Part shown: positions 16,330-25,181 of the stretch, piece by piece
How positions within the stretch are numbered: the stretch's first letter is position 1
Layout: each line of letters opens with the position of its first letter
Assembly: GCA_938030895.1 (NCBI GenBank)
Contig: CALHIV010000013.1
Location: 1 to 64,000, forward strand
DNA from: an uncultured Nitrososphaerales archaeon
GTDB taxonomy: Archaea > Thermoproteota > Nitrososphaeria > Nitrososphaerales > Nitrosocaldaceae
Reading direction: 5' to 3'
DNA: 64,000 nucleotides
Notes under the pieces: model-generated
Database searches by the model: none
Seen by the model: the letters and a program-made list of their open reading frames with translations, nothing else
Told to the model about the DNA's origin: nothing
Program-made: the position numbers and the translations under genes

Positions 16330-17321
16330 CCATGCCTTGAGCTCATTATAGCATCTGCAACGAGGTTGATTACAGATAATGTGAGGAAGAACACCGCTAT
16401 AGTGCTTACACCTTGTGAAGAGATCATATACAATGGTACATAGAATGGGATGAGCATACTAGCCAATGGACCTGCTATATACATGGAAGCGTACCCATAC
16501 TTGGACGCTCTGCTACCCTCTCTATCTATCTTTATCCCCAATGCTATAAAGAGCATCCTATACTTTGGGCCTATCCTCAATGCCTTGACGAGGTTCGATA
16601 TGCCTATGTAGAAGTGGGAGAATCTTACACCTACCAGCATCCCAACTATCAGGTGGAGTAGGTCATGCGTGAAGAACCATAGGAGGAACCATGCTAGAGC
16701 ATTAGAGATCAGGAGTAGCATGTTATCGTTGAAGTTGGTATAGATGGGGATCAGTAGCCCGATCATGGTCATTGCTATGCATAATGCGCTTCCTTTGGCA
16801 AGGCTTATGACTGTAGGATCTCTATACTTAACCTCTACCTTGCTATTGTTACCCTCCAGCACCTCCTTGATCCTATGGTTTCTATACTCGAGTATATTTG
16901 ATATCATCTTCTCAGCGAACATATCGCCTATCGGACCTAGTACAGTTCTGAACACTATTCTATCATCTATTATACATCCTTCGTTAGAGCCTCTACCATG
17001 TACATCTCCATCCTCATTAGCCGTTGAATCCCTTACAGTATGCGTATGTCTCCATAGCATGAATGGTGAGCCTATAGCCTCATCTGTGAACCCTATACCA
17101 TCTCTGTAATCCCTTACTATTGAGTGCCATTCGAACCTCTGGCCTAGGAGTCTAGCCTCCATCCTTATGGTAGAGCCCTCAGATATATGCTCTGGAGCCT
17201 CGAGTACCCTAAACCTTAGGCTCTCTGGATAGACGAGTTCTATATTCTTTGGGTCTGCTACGAACCTGAACGCAGTATCCTTATCAACATTGACATGAAC
17301 GCTTGACGATACACTGCCCAT
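16287..17321 (-). CDS. SRPBCC-domain protein fused to an M50-like membrane domain
   Basis: Residues 1-150 form an SRPBCC (START-like) ligand-binding domain, with LWRHTHTV and a late FRTVLGPIGDMFAEK region like the SRPBCC proteins often found near photolyase genes in bacteria (family knowledge, from memory). The second half has about five membrane segments. FFTHDLLHLIVG followed by AGPLASMLIP resembles the site-2 protease (M50) pattern, but the HExxH glutamate is Asp, so protease activity is uncertain. The start is set at the ATG giving MGSVSSS, since the TATA box is about 26 nt upstream of it and an ATG five codons earlier would be too close. First gene of a three-gene unit. Confidence 0.78.
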   Translation of the reverse strand: MGSVSSSVHVNVDKDTAFRFVADPKNIELVYPESLRFRVLEAPEHISEGSTIRMEARLLGQRFEWHSIVRDYRDGIGFTDEAIGSPFMLWRHTHTVRDSTANEDGDVHGRGSNEGCIIDDRIVFRTVLGPIGDMFAEKMISNILEYRNHRIKEVLEGNNSKVEVKYRDPTVISLAKGSALCIAMTMIGLLIPIYTNFNDNMLLLISNALAWFLLWFFTHDLLHLIVGMLVGVRFSHFYIGISNLVKALRIGPKYRMLFIALGIKIDREGSRASKYGYASMYIAGPLASMLIPFYVPLYMISSQGVSTIAVFFLTLSVINLVADAIMSSRHGCIRKGVRALTKPL

Positions 17322-17342
17322 GGGTAGATATAGCATAGATCT

Positions 17343-17350
17343 GTATATAA
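17343..17350 (-). promoter_or_regulatory. TATA box of the SRPBCC/UV-endonuclease operon
   Basis: TTATATAC on the minus strand, centred about 26 nt from the ATG at 17321, implying a leaderless message. Confidence 0.6.
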
Positions 17351-17351
17351 C

Positions 17352-17381
17352 TTTTAGGCATTATCATAAATAGTGCCTAAA
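17352..17381 (-). promoter_or_regulatory. Operator-like element C: perfect 8-bp inverted repeat upstream of the SRPBCC operon
   Basis: Arms TTTAGGCA (17353-17360) and TGCCTAAA (17374-17381) are perfectly complementary and separated by 13 nt. Read on the minus strand it contains AGGCACTA, and GGCACTA starts 27 bp before TATA, the same spacing as element A. It is located immediately upstream of the TATA box. Confidence 0.65.
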
Positions 17382-17383
17382 TA

Positions 17384-17932
17384 TTATAGGTTAGCCTTAT
17401 CCCTCCCCTCAAGGTAAGCCTTGTAACCCATCTCTTCTAGTCTTGCTGCTGCATCAAGCACCTTATCTCTCATCCTCCTCCTATACTCATCCAACTTTGC
17501 TGCTATATCCTCATACTTTAGTGCAAGTATCTCACATGCTAGAAGTGCAGCATTCTTGGCACCGTTTATGGCTACCGTTGCAACTGGCACCCCTGGAGGC
17601 ATCTGCACTATCGAGAGTAGTGAGTCTAGACCATTGAGGTTTGAGGATCTTATAGGCACGCCTATCACAGGAAGGGTTGTGAGGGACGCTACCATCCCAG
17701 GTAGATGGGCAGCGCCTCCAGCAGCAGCTATTATAACCTCTACACCTCTCCCTCTGGCATTCCTTGCATAATCATACATACGCTCTGGGGTTCTATGGGC
17801 AGATACTATGCTCACCTCATATGCAACGTTGAGCTCATCTAAAAGTGAACATGCATCCTTCATAACCTCGAGGTCCGAATCGCTACCCATTATAACAGCA
17901 ACCTTTGCATTCATACTCATATACACGCTCAT
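17384..17932 (-). CDS. purE: N5-carboxyaminoimidazole ribonucleotide mutase
   Basis: Class I PurE converts N5-CAIR to CAIR in purine synthesis. The signature [14 protein letters not shown] is at the N-terminus, then [13 protein letters not shown] and [15 protein letters not shown]. The presence of purK directly upstream fits the two-step, ATP-using route. Length of 182 residues is normal; the start could be at either of the first three Met codons. Twelve nt separate it from purK. Confidence 0.96.
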   Translation of the reverse strand: MSVYMSMNAKVAVIMGSDSDLEVMKDACSLLDELNVAYEVSIVSAHRTPERMYDYARNARGRGVEVIIAAAGGAAHLPGMVASLTTLPVIGVPIRSSNLNGLDSLLSIVQMPPGVPVATVAINGAKNAALLACEILALKYEDIAAKLDEYRRRMRDKVLDAAARLEEMGYKAYLEGRDKANL

Positions 17933-17944
17933 CCCATCATCTCA

Positions 17945-19162
17945 TCATATGCTTACTAACCTCAACTTTGACTTGATGAGTAATGCCTTGCTTATCACAT
18001 CGTCAAGATCATCACCAAGCAGTGTTATATGCCCTAACTTCCTCCTACCCTTGTTGCTCCTCTTCCCATATATATGGAGCCTTGCATCCATGCCCATGAT
18101 ATCCTCCATCCCATCTATAGCATAGTAACCATTCACCCTCTCATCCCCCAGTATATTCACCATAACAGCTGCCTTGCATACCATCCTAGGTTCAACTAGG
18201 GGTAGATCCAATATAGCCCTTATATGCTGCTCGAACTGGGATATATTACATGCCTCAATACTGTAATGGCCTGTGTTATGAACCCTGGGGGCAACCTCAT
18301 TCACCAGTATCATATACCCATCATCGCCAGCATCTACTGCAGTTCTATCGGTTCTACTGAAACCATTCCTTGCAATGAACATCTCAACCCCAAAGACCCC
18401 TATCCCATCAAAGGCCTTTATAACATCCATAGCTATATTTCTTGCCTTATCTGCTAATTGCCCTGGTATCCTTGCTGGCACTATACTTGTATCAAGTATA
18501 CCATCATCATGTATATTCTCAGCAACAGGGTATGCCACTACTACCTCTCCTTCCTTTCTACTCCTAGCAACTATAACAGACACCTCCTTTACAAAGTCTA
18601 TGAAGCGCTCAACGTAAACAGAGTTCCATCCACCCTTCTCATCGACGAACCTCTCAATCCTATAGTTTATGGTATCATCACAGCCTTTGACCAGTAGATT
18701 GCCCCTACCATCATAGCCTCCCTTCTTTGCCTTGAGCATTACAGGATAGCCTATGCTACTTGCGATGGAGTGTATATCATCCACACTCTTAACGGGGAAG
18801 AACTCTGCAACTGGTATACCGCTCTTATGGAGCAGATGCTTCTGCATGAACTTATCCTGTACTATCCTAAGGGTATGTGCTGGAGGCCTAACCTTATGCC
18901 CTCTCCTCTCAATACCCTCGAGTATATCTGCATCTGCCAACTCTATCTCATACGTTACAACATCGCTCATCTCTGCTAACCTATTCATAGCATCTGCATC
19001 ATTGAACCTTGCTACTATCAGTTCATCTGCGAACATGGATGCTGGGCACTCATCGGAAGGATCTAGTATGTTAACCCTCATGCTCAGCCTCTTGCACTCC
19101 ATAGCAAGCATCTTACCTAGTTGACCCCCTCCAACGATCCCTATCCTTATAGGGTCCTTCAT
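17945..19162 (-). CDS. purK: N5-carboxyaminoimidazole ribonucleotide synthase
   Basis: ATP-grasp enzyme that carboxylates AIR with bicarbonate. IGIVGGGQLGKMLAMECKRL is the typical N-terminus, so the start is set at MKDPIRIG; 30 further upstream codons look non-coding and would overlap the region before purF's stop. The ATP-grasp core (GYPVMLKAKKGGYDGRGN) and EVAPRVHNTGHYSIEAC are present. Confidence 0.95.
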   Translation of the reverse strand: MKDPIRIGIVGGGQLGKMLAMECKRLSMRVNILDPSDECPASMFADELIVARFNDADAMNRLAEMSDVVTYEIELADADILEGIERRGHKVRPPAHTLRIVQDKFMQKHLLHKSGIPVAEFFPVKSVDDIHSIASSIGYPVMLKAKKGGYDGRGNLLVKGCDDTINYRIERFVDEKGGWNSVYVERFIDFVKEVSVIVARSRKEGEVVVAYPVAENIHDDGILDTSIVPARIPGQLADKARNIAMDVIKAFDGIGVFGVEMFIARNGFSRTDRTAVDAGDDGYMILVNEVAPRVHNTGHYSIEACNISQFEQHIRAILDLPLVEPRMVCKAAVMVNILGDERVNGYYAIDGMEDIMGMDARLHIYGKRSNKGRRKLGHITLLGDDLDDVISKALLIKSKLRLVSI

Positions 19163-19252
19163 GCTGTAGAGCATAGTACAGCACCTACCTACCAGCATCC
19201 TCATCAGTATATTAGTTATTCCTATGTCTATAGGCCATACTAACTCACTCAC

Positions 19253-20701
19253 TCACTCACTGCTACCCTTCAACTGTTGTCTGCTCCTGAATAACGGCTG
19301 TATCTTGAGGTTCTCATAGTTGCCTGTATGGCATGTGAAGCACAACTCCTCCTTTGGTAGACCTATCGCATTCGCAAGGTTATCCATATCGTTGTAACCA
19401 ACGAAATCCACGCCTATGGCCTTTGCTACTAGCATACCAACTTCATCCTCGCTACACTCCTTACCATTGGTTACAGTATATGCTATCAACTCCTCCTGCG
19501 ATGGGAAGTCTATCCCAGCATAACATGGGAACCTTATTGGTGGATAACATACAAGCATCTTTATGCTTCTGGCACCAGCACCCCTTAGGGCACTGATTAT
19601 GGATGTGGAACTGGTCCCTCTAACTATACTATCATCTATAACTATTACATCCTTGCCCTCTATAACACTCCTTATTGGGATTATCCTTCTAACTATCTCT
19701 ATCCTATCACGCTGGTAGGGCTCTATGAAACTCCTTATTGGACCCTTCCTACTATAGCGATCCTTCATGAGCCCCTCCTCGAATGGTATGCCTATCTCCT
19801 CAGCATAGCCTAGGGCAGCTGGCCTAGCAGAGTCTGGTACCGGTATTACTATATCTGCATCAAGGTTGTACTTCCTAGCAAGTAACTTGCCTATCCTCTT
19901 CCTTGCTGAGTATATGCTTATACCCTCCATTATGCTTGATGGATGTGCAAAGTATGTGTACTCGAATGCACAGTGTGAGTGTGGCCTCTCAACAGCAAAT
20001 ATATCACTACTCAAGCCAGAGTAATCCATGGTTATGAGTTCTCCAGGCTCAACATCCCTTATCAGTTCAGCATTCACAGCATCTAGAGCACATGACTCCG
20101 ATGCAACTATATATGTGCTGCTCTCCTTATGATAGCCTAACACTAGAGGCCTGAAGCCCTTTGGATCCCTTGCAGCATATACCTTGCCATCGTTGGTGAG
20201 GAAGGTGAATGCGAATGAGCCTATTATCTCCCTCCTAAGTATATCTAGTGCGGAGGGCATATCCTTCCTCTTACTGTTGAGTAGATCCACAAGCCTCTTT
20301 GCCGCTACAAGTGTATCGCTCATACTTTGGGGCGTGAACGAGCATAACCCTGTAATACTAGCAAGTTCCTCGAAGTTAGATATTGTACCATTGTGAGCAA
20401 TGCACAGATCCTTCACCTTTAAAGGCTGAGCATTCCTTAGATTGCTCTTGCCTATGGTTGAGTACCTAACATGTCCTATTGCAGCATTGGATGCATACTT
20501 GTCTATTATGTTAGTGAATGATGGTGCTGCCTTTGATACAAGCCCATACCTCTTGTATGGTATCATCCTAGGCACTGCTATGCCCCAAGACTCCTGCCCT
20601 CTATGCTGCAATGCCCTTAGGCACTCTATCACTATTGGTACAACATTTCTACCAGAGAGGGAGTATGCTGCTACCACTCCACAGTTCTCTCTAGCATCCA
20701 T
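19253..20701 (-). CDS. purF: Amidophosphoribosyltransferase
   Basis: Catalyses the first committed purine step, PRPP plus glutamine to phosphoribosylamine. The nucleophile is Cys7 (ENCGVVAAYS) after a short propeptide, followed by a class II glutaminase domain (LQHRGQESWGIA). The phosphoribosyl domain has the PRPP loop VIVIDDSIVRGTSS. Late cysteines (CFTCHTGNYENL and others) resemble the iron-sulfur ligands of the Bacillus-type enzyme. Overlaps purL by 11 nt. Confidence 0.96.
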   Translation of the reverse strand: MDARENCGVVAAYSLSGRNVVPIVIECLRALQHRGQESWGIAVPRMIPYKRYGLVSKAAPSFTNIIDKYASNAAIGHVRYSTIGKSNLRNAQPLKVKDLCIAHNGTISNFEELASITGLCSFTPQSMSDTLVAAKRLVDLLNSKRKDMPSALDILRREIIGSFAFTFLTNDGKVYAARDPKGFRPLVLGYHKESSTYIVASESCALDAVNAELIRDVEPGELITMDYSGLSSDIFAVERPHSHCAFEYTYFAHPSSIMEGISIYSARKRIGKLLARKYNLDADIVIPVPDSARPAALGYAEEIGIPFEEGLMKDRYSRKGPIRSFIEPYQRDRIEIVRRIIPIRSVIEGKDVIVIDDSIVRGTSSTSIISALRGAGARSIKMLVCYPPIRFPCYAGIDFPSQEELIAYTVTNGKECSEDEVGMLVAKAIGVDFVGYNDMDNLANAIGLPKEELCFTCHTGNYENLKIQPLFRSRQQLKGSSE

Positions 20702-22898
20702 GGCCCATCAACCTTGATATGCTATTATACGAGTCTAGCATGCTGTCCATGCTTATGCTGATGCTACTACCATTGTACTCTAGCATTAGGTTGCCATTGC
20801 TTGTGAACTTGCCTATAACCGCTCTATCTACAGGGTAATCTGAAAGTAGTCTATCAACAGCATCTAGATGGTCTCTCTTGATGGATAAGAGGAACCTCGA
20901 GTGCGACTCTGAGAATAGTATATCATCTAACCTTGTACACCTATGGGGAAGATTGCCCAACTCAACTCTAGCACATATACCAGACGCTATACACATCTCC
21001 GCTATTGCAGTAGCTAACCCACCCTTGGAGCAGTCATGCACAGATGTAACAAGCCCTGCCTTTATGAGTGCTAGTACTGCATCCCTCGCACTCTTATCAT
21101 ATGCTAGGTCAACCTTTGGCACATCAGTATGTAGGATAGAGTGTATATACTCATAGTACTCCGAACCTCCCATCTCATCCTTCGTTAAGCCTATGATCAT
21201 TAGCATATCACCATCTCTAGCATGGCCCTTCATAACCTTGCCATCACTGACGAGTCCTACAACACATACCAGAGGAGATGGCTTTATTGCTCCTTGCCTT
21301 GTCTCATTGTAGAAGCTCACCTTGCCACCAACACACGGTATATTCATGTACCTCCCATAATCTGCCAAGCCTCTAACAGACTCTACAAACGTCCAGAATA
21401 CATGCTCATCCTCAGGGCTCCCAAACTGCAGATGGTCAACCATTGCTATTGGCTCTGCGCCAACACATGCAACATTCCTGCATGCCTCAGAGAAGCAGCC
21501 CATACTACCATTGTATGGGTCTATATAGCAGTGCTTCGAGTTGCCATCAACCTTTACTGCTATATACTTATAATCTATATCTGTCTCTGTACCATTGCTA
21601 GTAGATACTCTCAGTAGTGTAGCATCAGCATATCCAGGCTTGATAACGGTCCTCAACCCAACCTCATGGTCATACTGCCTATACACCCACTCCTTGCTCG
21701 CTATGCTTGGATTAGAGAGTAGTTGTAGCAGTATATCTGCTATATCATCATACTCTGGCATCTCTGGCTTCCTAGAGTTACTTGCTATATACTCCATGTA
21801 TGGAGGCTTTGTTGCCTTGCGCTTCACCACTGGGGCATTTGCAACTATGCTAGCCTTTATCCTAGCCATCTCACTGCCTTGATGGTATATATGAAGATGG
21901 GCATCATCGGTTAGCCTCCCAATGACTGAGAATTGTATCTCATACTTATCCATTATAGCCTTGAACTCCTCGAACCTTGAAGGTTCGACTATGTATAGCA
22001 TCCTCTCCTGCGATTCGGATATCATGATCTCCTCAGCGCTCATCTCCTCCCTCAAGTGTAGAGCATCTAGGTTTATGATCATGCCCTTGCCTAACTTGTC
22101 TGCAGTCTCAGATAAGCAGCATGCTAAGCCTCCTCCTCCTAGATCCTTTATTGCCTTTACGCATCCAGAGTCTACACACTCCATGGTAGCATCTATGAGT
22201 AGTTTGCCCATGAATGGATCTGGTATCTGTACAGCAGACCTATCCTCTTCCTCCCCCTCAAATGCTCTTGATGCAAATGAGGCTCCATGTATACCATCCT
22301 TTCCAGTCCTATTACCAGCAATGATGAGAAGGTCACCTGTATCACCCTTGAGCGTTACAAGTCTATCCTTCCTTGCTACGCCTATACATGCAACATCAAC
22401 TAGGCAATAGCCCTTGAACGAGTCATCGAACTCTACCTCTCCAGCAACCGTAGGCACGCCTATACAGTTACCATAATCTGCTATGCCTCTAACGACGTTC
22501 CTGAAGAGCCATCTCGCATGGTTATCATCCCTTATATCCCCAAACCTTAGTGCATCTAGCAGTGCTATAGGTCTACTGCCCATACTGAGTATATCCCTTA
22601 TCACTCCTCCTACTCCAGTTGCTGCACCACCGTAAGGCTCTACCGCAGATGGATGGTTATGACTCTCTATATGCACTGTGAGAAGGATTCCATCACCTAT
22701 ATCTAGAACTCCAGCATCATATCCAGGGCCTATGAGTACGTACTTGCCTTTGGTATTAAACATGCTGAGATATGGCCTAGATGATTTGTATGAGCAGTGC
22801 TCAGACCACTCAGCAGATACCATGCTCAACTCAACAATATTGGGCTCTCTTCCAAGGGCATCATGTAGATACCTGATCTCCTCATCCGTTAGGCTCAT
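20691..22898 (-). CDS. purL: Phosphoribosylformylglycinamidine synthase subunit PurL
   Basis: Synthetase subunit of the three-part FGAM synthase (PurL/Q/S). The AIRS-like duplicated fold is visible: SEHCSYKSSRPYL near the N-terminus, HIESHNHPSAVEPYGGAATG, and DLGGGGLACCLSE. At 735 residues it has the short, archaeal/Gram-positive form that needs PurS and PurQ, both encoded next door. Overlaps purQ by 4 nt. Confidence 0.97.
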   Translation of the reverse strand: MSLTDEEIRYLHDALGREPNIVELSMVSAEWSEHCSYKSSRPYLSMFNTKGKYVLIGPGYDAGVLDIGDGILLTVHIESHNHPSAVEPYGGAATGVGGVIRDILSMGSRPIALLDALRFGDIRDDNHARWLFRNVVRGIADYGNCIGVPTVAGEVEFDDSFKGYCLVDVACIGVARKDRLVTLKGDTGDLLIIAGNRTGKDGIHGASFASRAFEGEEEDRSAVQIPDPFMGKLLIDATMECVDSGCVKAIKDLGGGGLACCLSETADKLGKGMIINLDALHLREEMSAEEIMISESQERMLYIVEPSRFEEFKAIMDKYEIQFSVIGRLTDDAHLHIYHQGSEMARIKASIVANAPVVKRKATKPPYMEYIASNSRKPEMPEYDDIADILLQLLSNPSIASKEWVYRQYDHEVGLRTVIKPGYADATLLRVSTSNGTETDIDYKYIAVKVDGNSKHCYIDPYNGSMGCFSEACRNVACVGAEPIAMVDHLQFGSPEDEHVFWTFVESVRGLADYGRYMNIPCVGGKVSFYNETRQGAIKPSPLVCVVGLVSDGKVMKGHARDGDMLMIIGLTKDEMGGSEYYEYIHSILHTDVPKVDLAYDKSARDAVLALIKAGLVTSVHDCSKGGLATAIAEMCIASGICARVELGNLPHRCTRLDDILFSESHSRFLLSIKRDHLDAVDRLLSDYPVDRAVIGKFTSNGNLMLEYNGSSISISMDSMLDSYNSISRLMGHGC

Positions 22899-23608
22899 AT
22901 GCTCACCCTCTGCTTGCCCTGAAGATATCCTAGCAGGGATCTGAAGATTAGAATACCATCACCATAACCAGCATCTGTAGAGTGAGGGGCAAGGATCATC
23001 TCACATGCCCTCTCTGGGTGTGGCATCATCCCTAGAACGTTACCTTCCTCATTGCATACTCCTGCTATATCATGAAGGGAGCCATTTGGATTCTCCTCGT
23101 ACTTGAATACTATCTGCTCATTCATCACCATCTCCTTAAGTGTATCATCATCAACATAGTACTTGCCCTCTTGATTTGCTACAGGTATATTCAGTCTTGT
23201 ACCCTTCTTAAGGAGCGATGTAAACGGTGTTCTACTACCATTTACATTCAACCTTAGCCTAGTCCATCTACATGTGAATGTTAGTGAGTTGTTACGCATG
23301 AATGCCCCAGGTAATAGCCCAGACTCTACAAGTATCTGGAAGCCGTTGCATATACCTATAACTGGTACACCATCCCTTGCCAATCTCTTCACGCTCTGCA
23401 TAACAGGGCTGAACGCTGCTATTATACCTGCTCTAAGCCTATCTGCATATGCAAAGCCTCCAGGTATAACTATAGCATCATAATGGCTAAGATCTTCTCG
23501 CTTATGCCATATGAACTCTACATCTACACGCATTATATGCTTGAGGACATGGTATATATCCCTGTCGCAGTTGCTCCCAGGGAATACAACTATCCCTATT
23601 AGAGACAC
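22895..23608 (-). CDS. purQ: Phosphoribosylformylglycinamidine synthase subunit PurQ (glutaminase)
   Basis: Class I glutamine amidotransferase that supplies ammonia to PurL. The N-terminus IVVFPGSNCDRD and the catalytic region VIGICNGFQILVESGLLPG (nucleophile Cys in GICNGFQ) are clear. MMPHPER carries the catalytic His and is followed by family residues. 237 residues. Overlaps purL by 4 nt. Confidence 0.97.
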   Translation of the reverse strand: MSLIGIVVFPGSNCDRDIYHVLKHIMRVDVEFIWHKREDLSHYDAIVIPGGFAYADRLRAGIIAAFSPVMQSVKRLARDGVPVIGICNGFQILVESGLLPGAFMRNNSLTFTCRWTRLRLNVNGSRTPFTSLLKKGTRLNIPVANQEGKYYVDDDTLKEMVMNEQIVFKYEENPNGSLHDIAGVCNEEGNVLGMMPHPERACEMILAPHSTDAGYGDGILIFRSLLGYLQGKQRVSI

Positions 23609-23709
23609 ATGGTATGCTATATGCCTCCTATTATTATACCTTGATAATTTGGCTTATGAGATATACAAGAATTATTACCCTATCTATGCTGTAGCTGGAT
23701 GGGCTAAGT

Positions 23710-23973
23710 CTAGGCATCTATAGACTCTACTATCTTGCATATGCTGAGTACAGGGTTGTAGAGCCTTAGATCCTCACACATCCTCTTCACCATATCCTTT
23801 GCATCATCAACACTACCAGCCTCAACCTCAACCTTGAGCATCTTGGCAACCCTTATGGACTTTACGTTATCGTAGCCTCCTTTAACTACAAGATCCTTGA
23901 GTATGGTATCTCCTTCAGGATCACTTATGTATGGTTTGTTCTCTATAAGCACGTTAACCTTGTAGAGTGGCAT
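23710..23973 (-). CDS. purS: Phosphoribosylformylglycinamidine synthase subunit PurS
   Basis: Small structural subunit that bridges PurL and PurQ. The product is about 87 residues with the PurS pattern YKVNVLIENKPYISDPEGDT, then VKSIRVAKMLKVEVEA. MPLYKV is taken as the start; an ATG three codons upstream is possible. A 100-nt gap separates it from purQ, larger than elsewhere in the cluster. Confidence 0.94.
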   Translation of the reverse strand: MPLYKVNVLIENKPYISDPEGDTILKDLVVKGGYDNVKSIRVAKMLKVEVEAGSVDDAKDMVKRMCEDLRLYNPVLSICKIVESIDA

Positions 23974-24075
23974 AAAATGCATTCTGGCAAGGATGATTTA
24001 AACCTAGATGATTTAAATCTAGATAAAGGGGTTATTACGCAAGTAATGCTGCTGGACTGCTGGACTGTAGATATA

Positions 24076-24150
24076 GCCTCGGTAGCTCAGCCTGGTCAGA
24101 GCGAGTGCCTTGTAAGCACTAGGTCGCGGGTTCAAATCCCGCCCGAGGCT
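24076..24150 (+). tRNA. tRNA-Thr (TGT)
   Basis: Complete cloverleaf: acceptor GCCTCGG/CCGAGGC, D-arm GCTCAGCCTGGTCAGAGC, anticodon stem-loop AGTGC-CTTGTAA-GCACT (anticodon TGT) and T-arm GCGGGTTCAAATCCCGC. No intron and no encoded CCA. It borders the decayed region at 25-28.6 kb, but no duplicate of its 3' end was found there by eye. Confidence 0.96.
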
Positions 24151-24300
24151 CTTAACACACTGGCATATAAGTAGCGCTGTGGTTTAGTACAACCCTCTGA
24201 GCATGACCCTCATAACTAAAGGGGAATTTATTCGAGTAGATCTATAACCTTCTCTATACTTGGGGGTATTGAGCAAAGGTTATTATTTAAGCATTGTAGA

Positions 24301-25167
24301 GTGCAATATGATGGCAGTTTGAGTGACTGGGAGTTAATGGTACCAGGCTTGGGGCTTACAGTTATCGGGATGTTAGGCGTCATACTCTCATTAGCAGGGA
24401 TAGCAAGGACATTCGTTGAAGGGATGCATGCGATAAGTGCTATAGCCATGGTATTCGGGATGATACTGCTTGCTGCTGGTATACTCAAGGATGGACTTCC
24501 AAGGAGCAATGAGGCAAAGGCAGCAACCATATTCATAGCAGGGATACTTGCTGCACTTGGAGGGCTGCTAGCTGGACTATCGACAGTGTCTACTCTACCC
24601 ATACTCATAGGTACACTACTGCTTATATTCGTACCAGCAACAGCAATAGCCTATGCTGTTCACAAAGGGAGTGAGCATGTCAAGGCTGTAGCAGCTATAT
24701 TCATAGGAGGTTCCCTCATGGGGTTCATAGCATTCTCAGTATTCAGCATAGTGCAGCAGCCTACTCAAGCATTAGAGGAAGAGGAGGAGCAGGCTAAGCC
24801 TGGGGCTGAGGTTAGCGTTGAGCAGCCTCAACCAACTGGGCCAGTGGTAGAGATAACCATACTCCTTGACTCATCCATACAAGGCAATCCAGACTTTGAT
24901 CCAGATGAGGTGAGCGTAGAGAGAGGCACGGTAGTGGTATGGAGGAATGTCGATAGTGCAGTTCATACAGTTGCAAGTGGAAGAGGCTTCGATGATCCAA
25001 ACTTTGCTAGATTCTTCAACTCCCCAGTTATAAACACGAACTCAACATGGTCACTAGATACATCTACCCTAGAGCCAGGGGAGTATGATTACTTCTGTAC
25101 CCTTCATGCATACATGCAGGGCAAGTTAATAGTCGTTGAGAAGACTGTAGGTAGCATAGGGCCATAG
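24301..25167 (+). CDS. Membrane-anchored blue-copper (plastocyanin-like) protein
   Basis: The first 155 residues contain about four membrane helices. An acidic/Pro-rich linker follows, then a cupredoxin domain (about 180-280). Copper ligands are a His in SAVHTVASG and Cys266, His269 and Met272 in FCTLHAYMQG; the CxxHxxM spacing resembles amicyanin. Ammonia-oxidising archaea are known for many such proteins in place of cytochrome c, so periplasm-side electron transfer is the likely role. The start is a GTG; a TATA-like TTATTTAA lies upstream, but the distance is short, so the start is uncertain. Confidence 0.88.
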   Translation: MQYDGSLSDWELMVPGLGLTVIGMLGVILSLAGIARTFVEGMHAISAIAMVFGMILLAAGILKDGLPRSNEAKAATIFIAGILAALGGLLAGLSTVSTLPILIGTLLLIFVPATAIAYAVHKGSEHVKAVAAIFIGGSLMGFIAFSVFSIVQQPTQALEEEEEQAKPGAEVSVEQPQPTGPVVEITILLDSSIQGNPDFDPDEVSVERGTVVVWRNVDSAVHTVASGRGFDDPNFARFFNSPVINTNSTWSLDTSTLEPGEYDYFCTLHAYMQGKLIVVEKTVGSIGP

Positions 25168-25181
25168 CAAGACATACTAAT

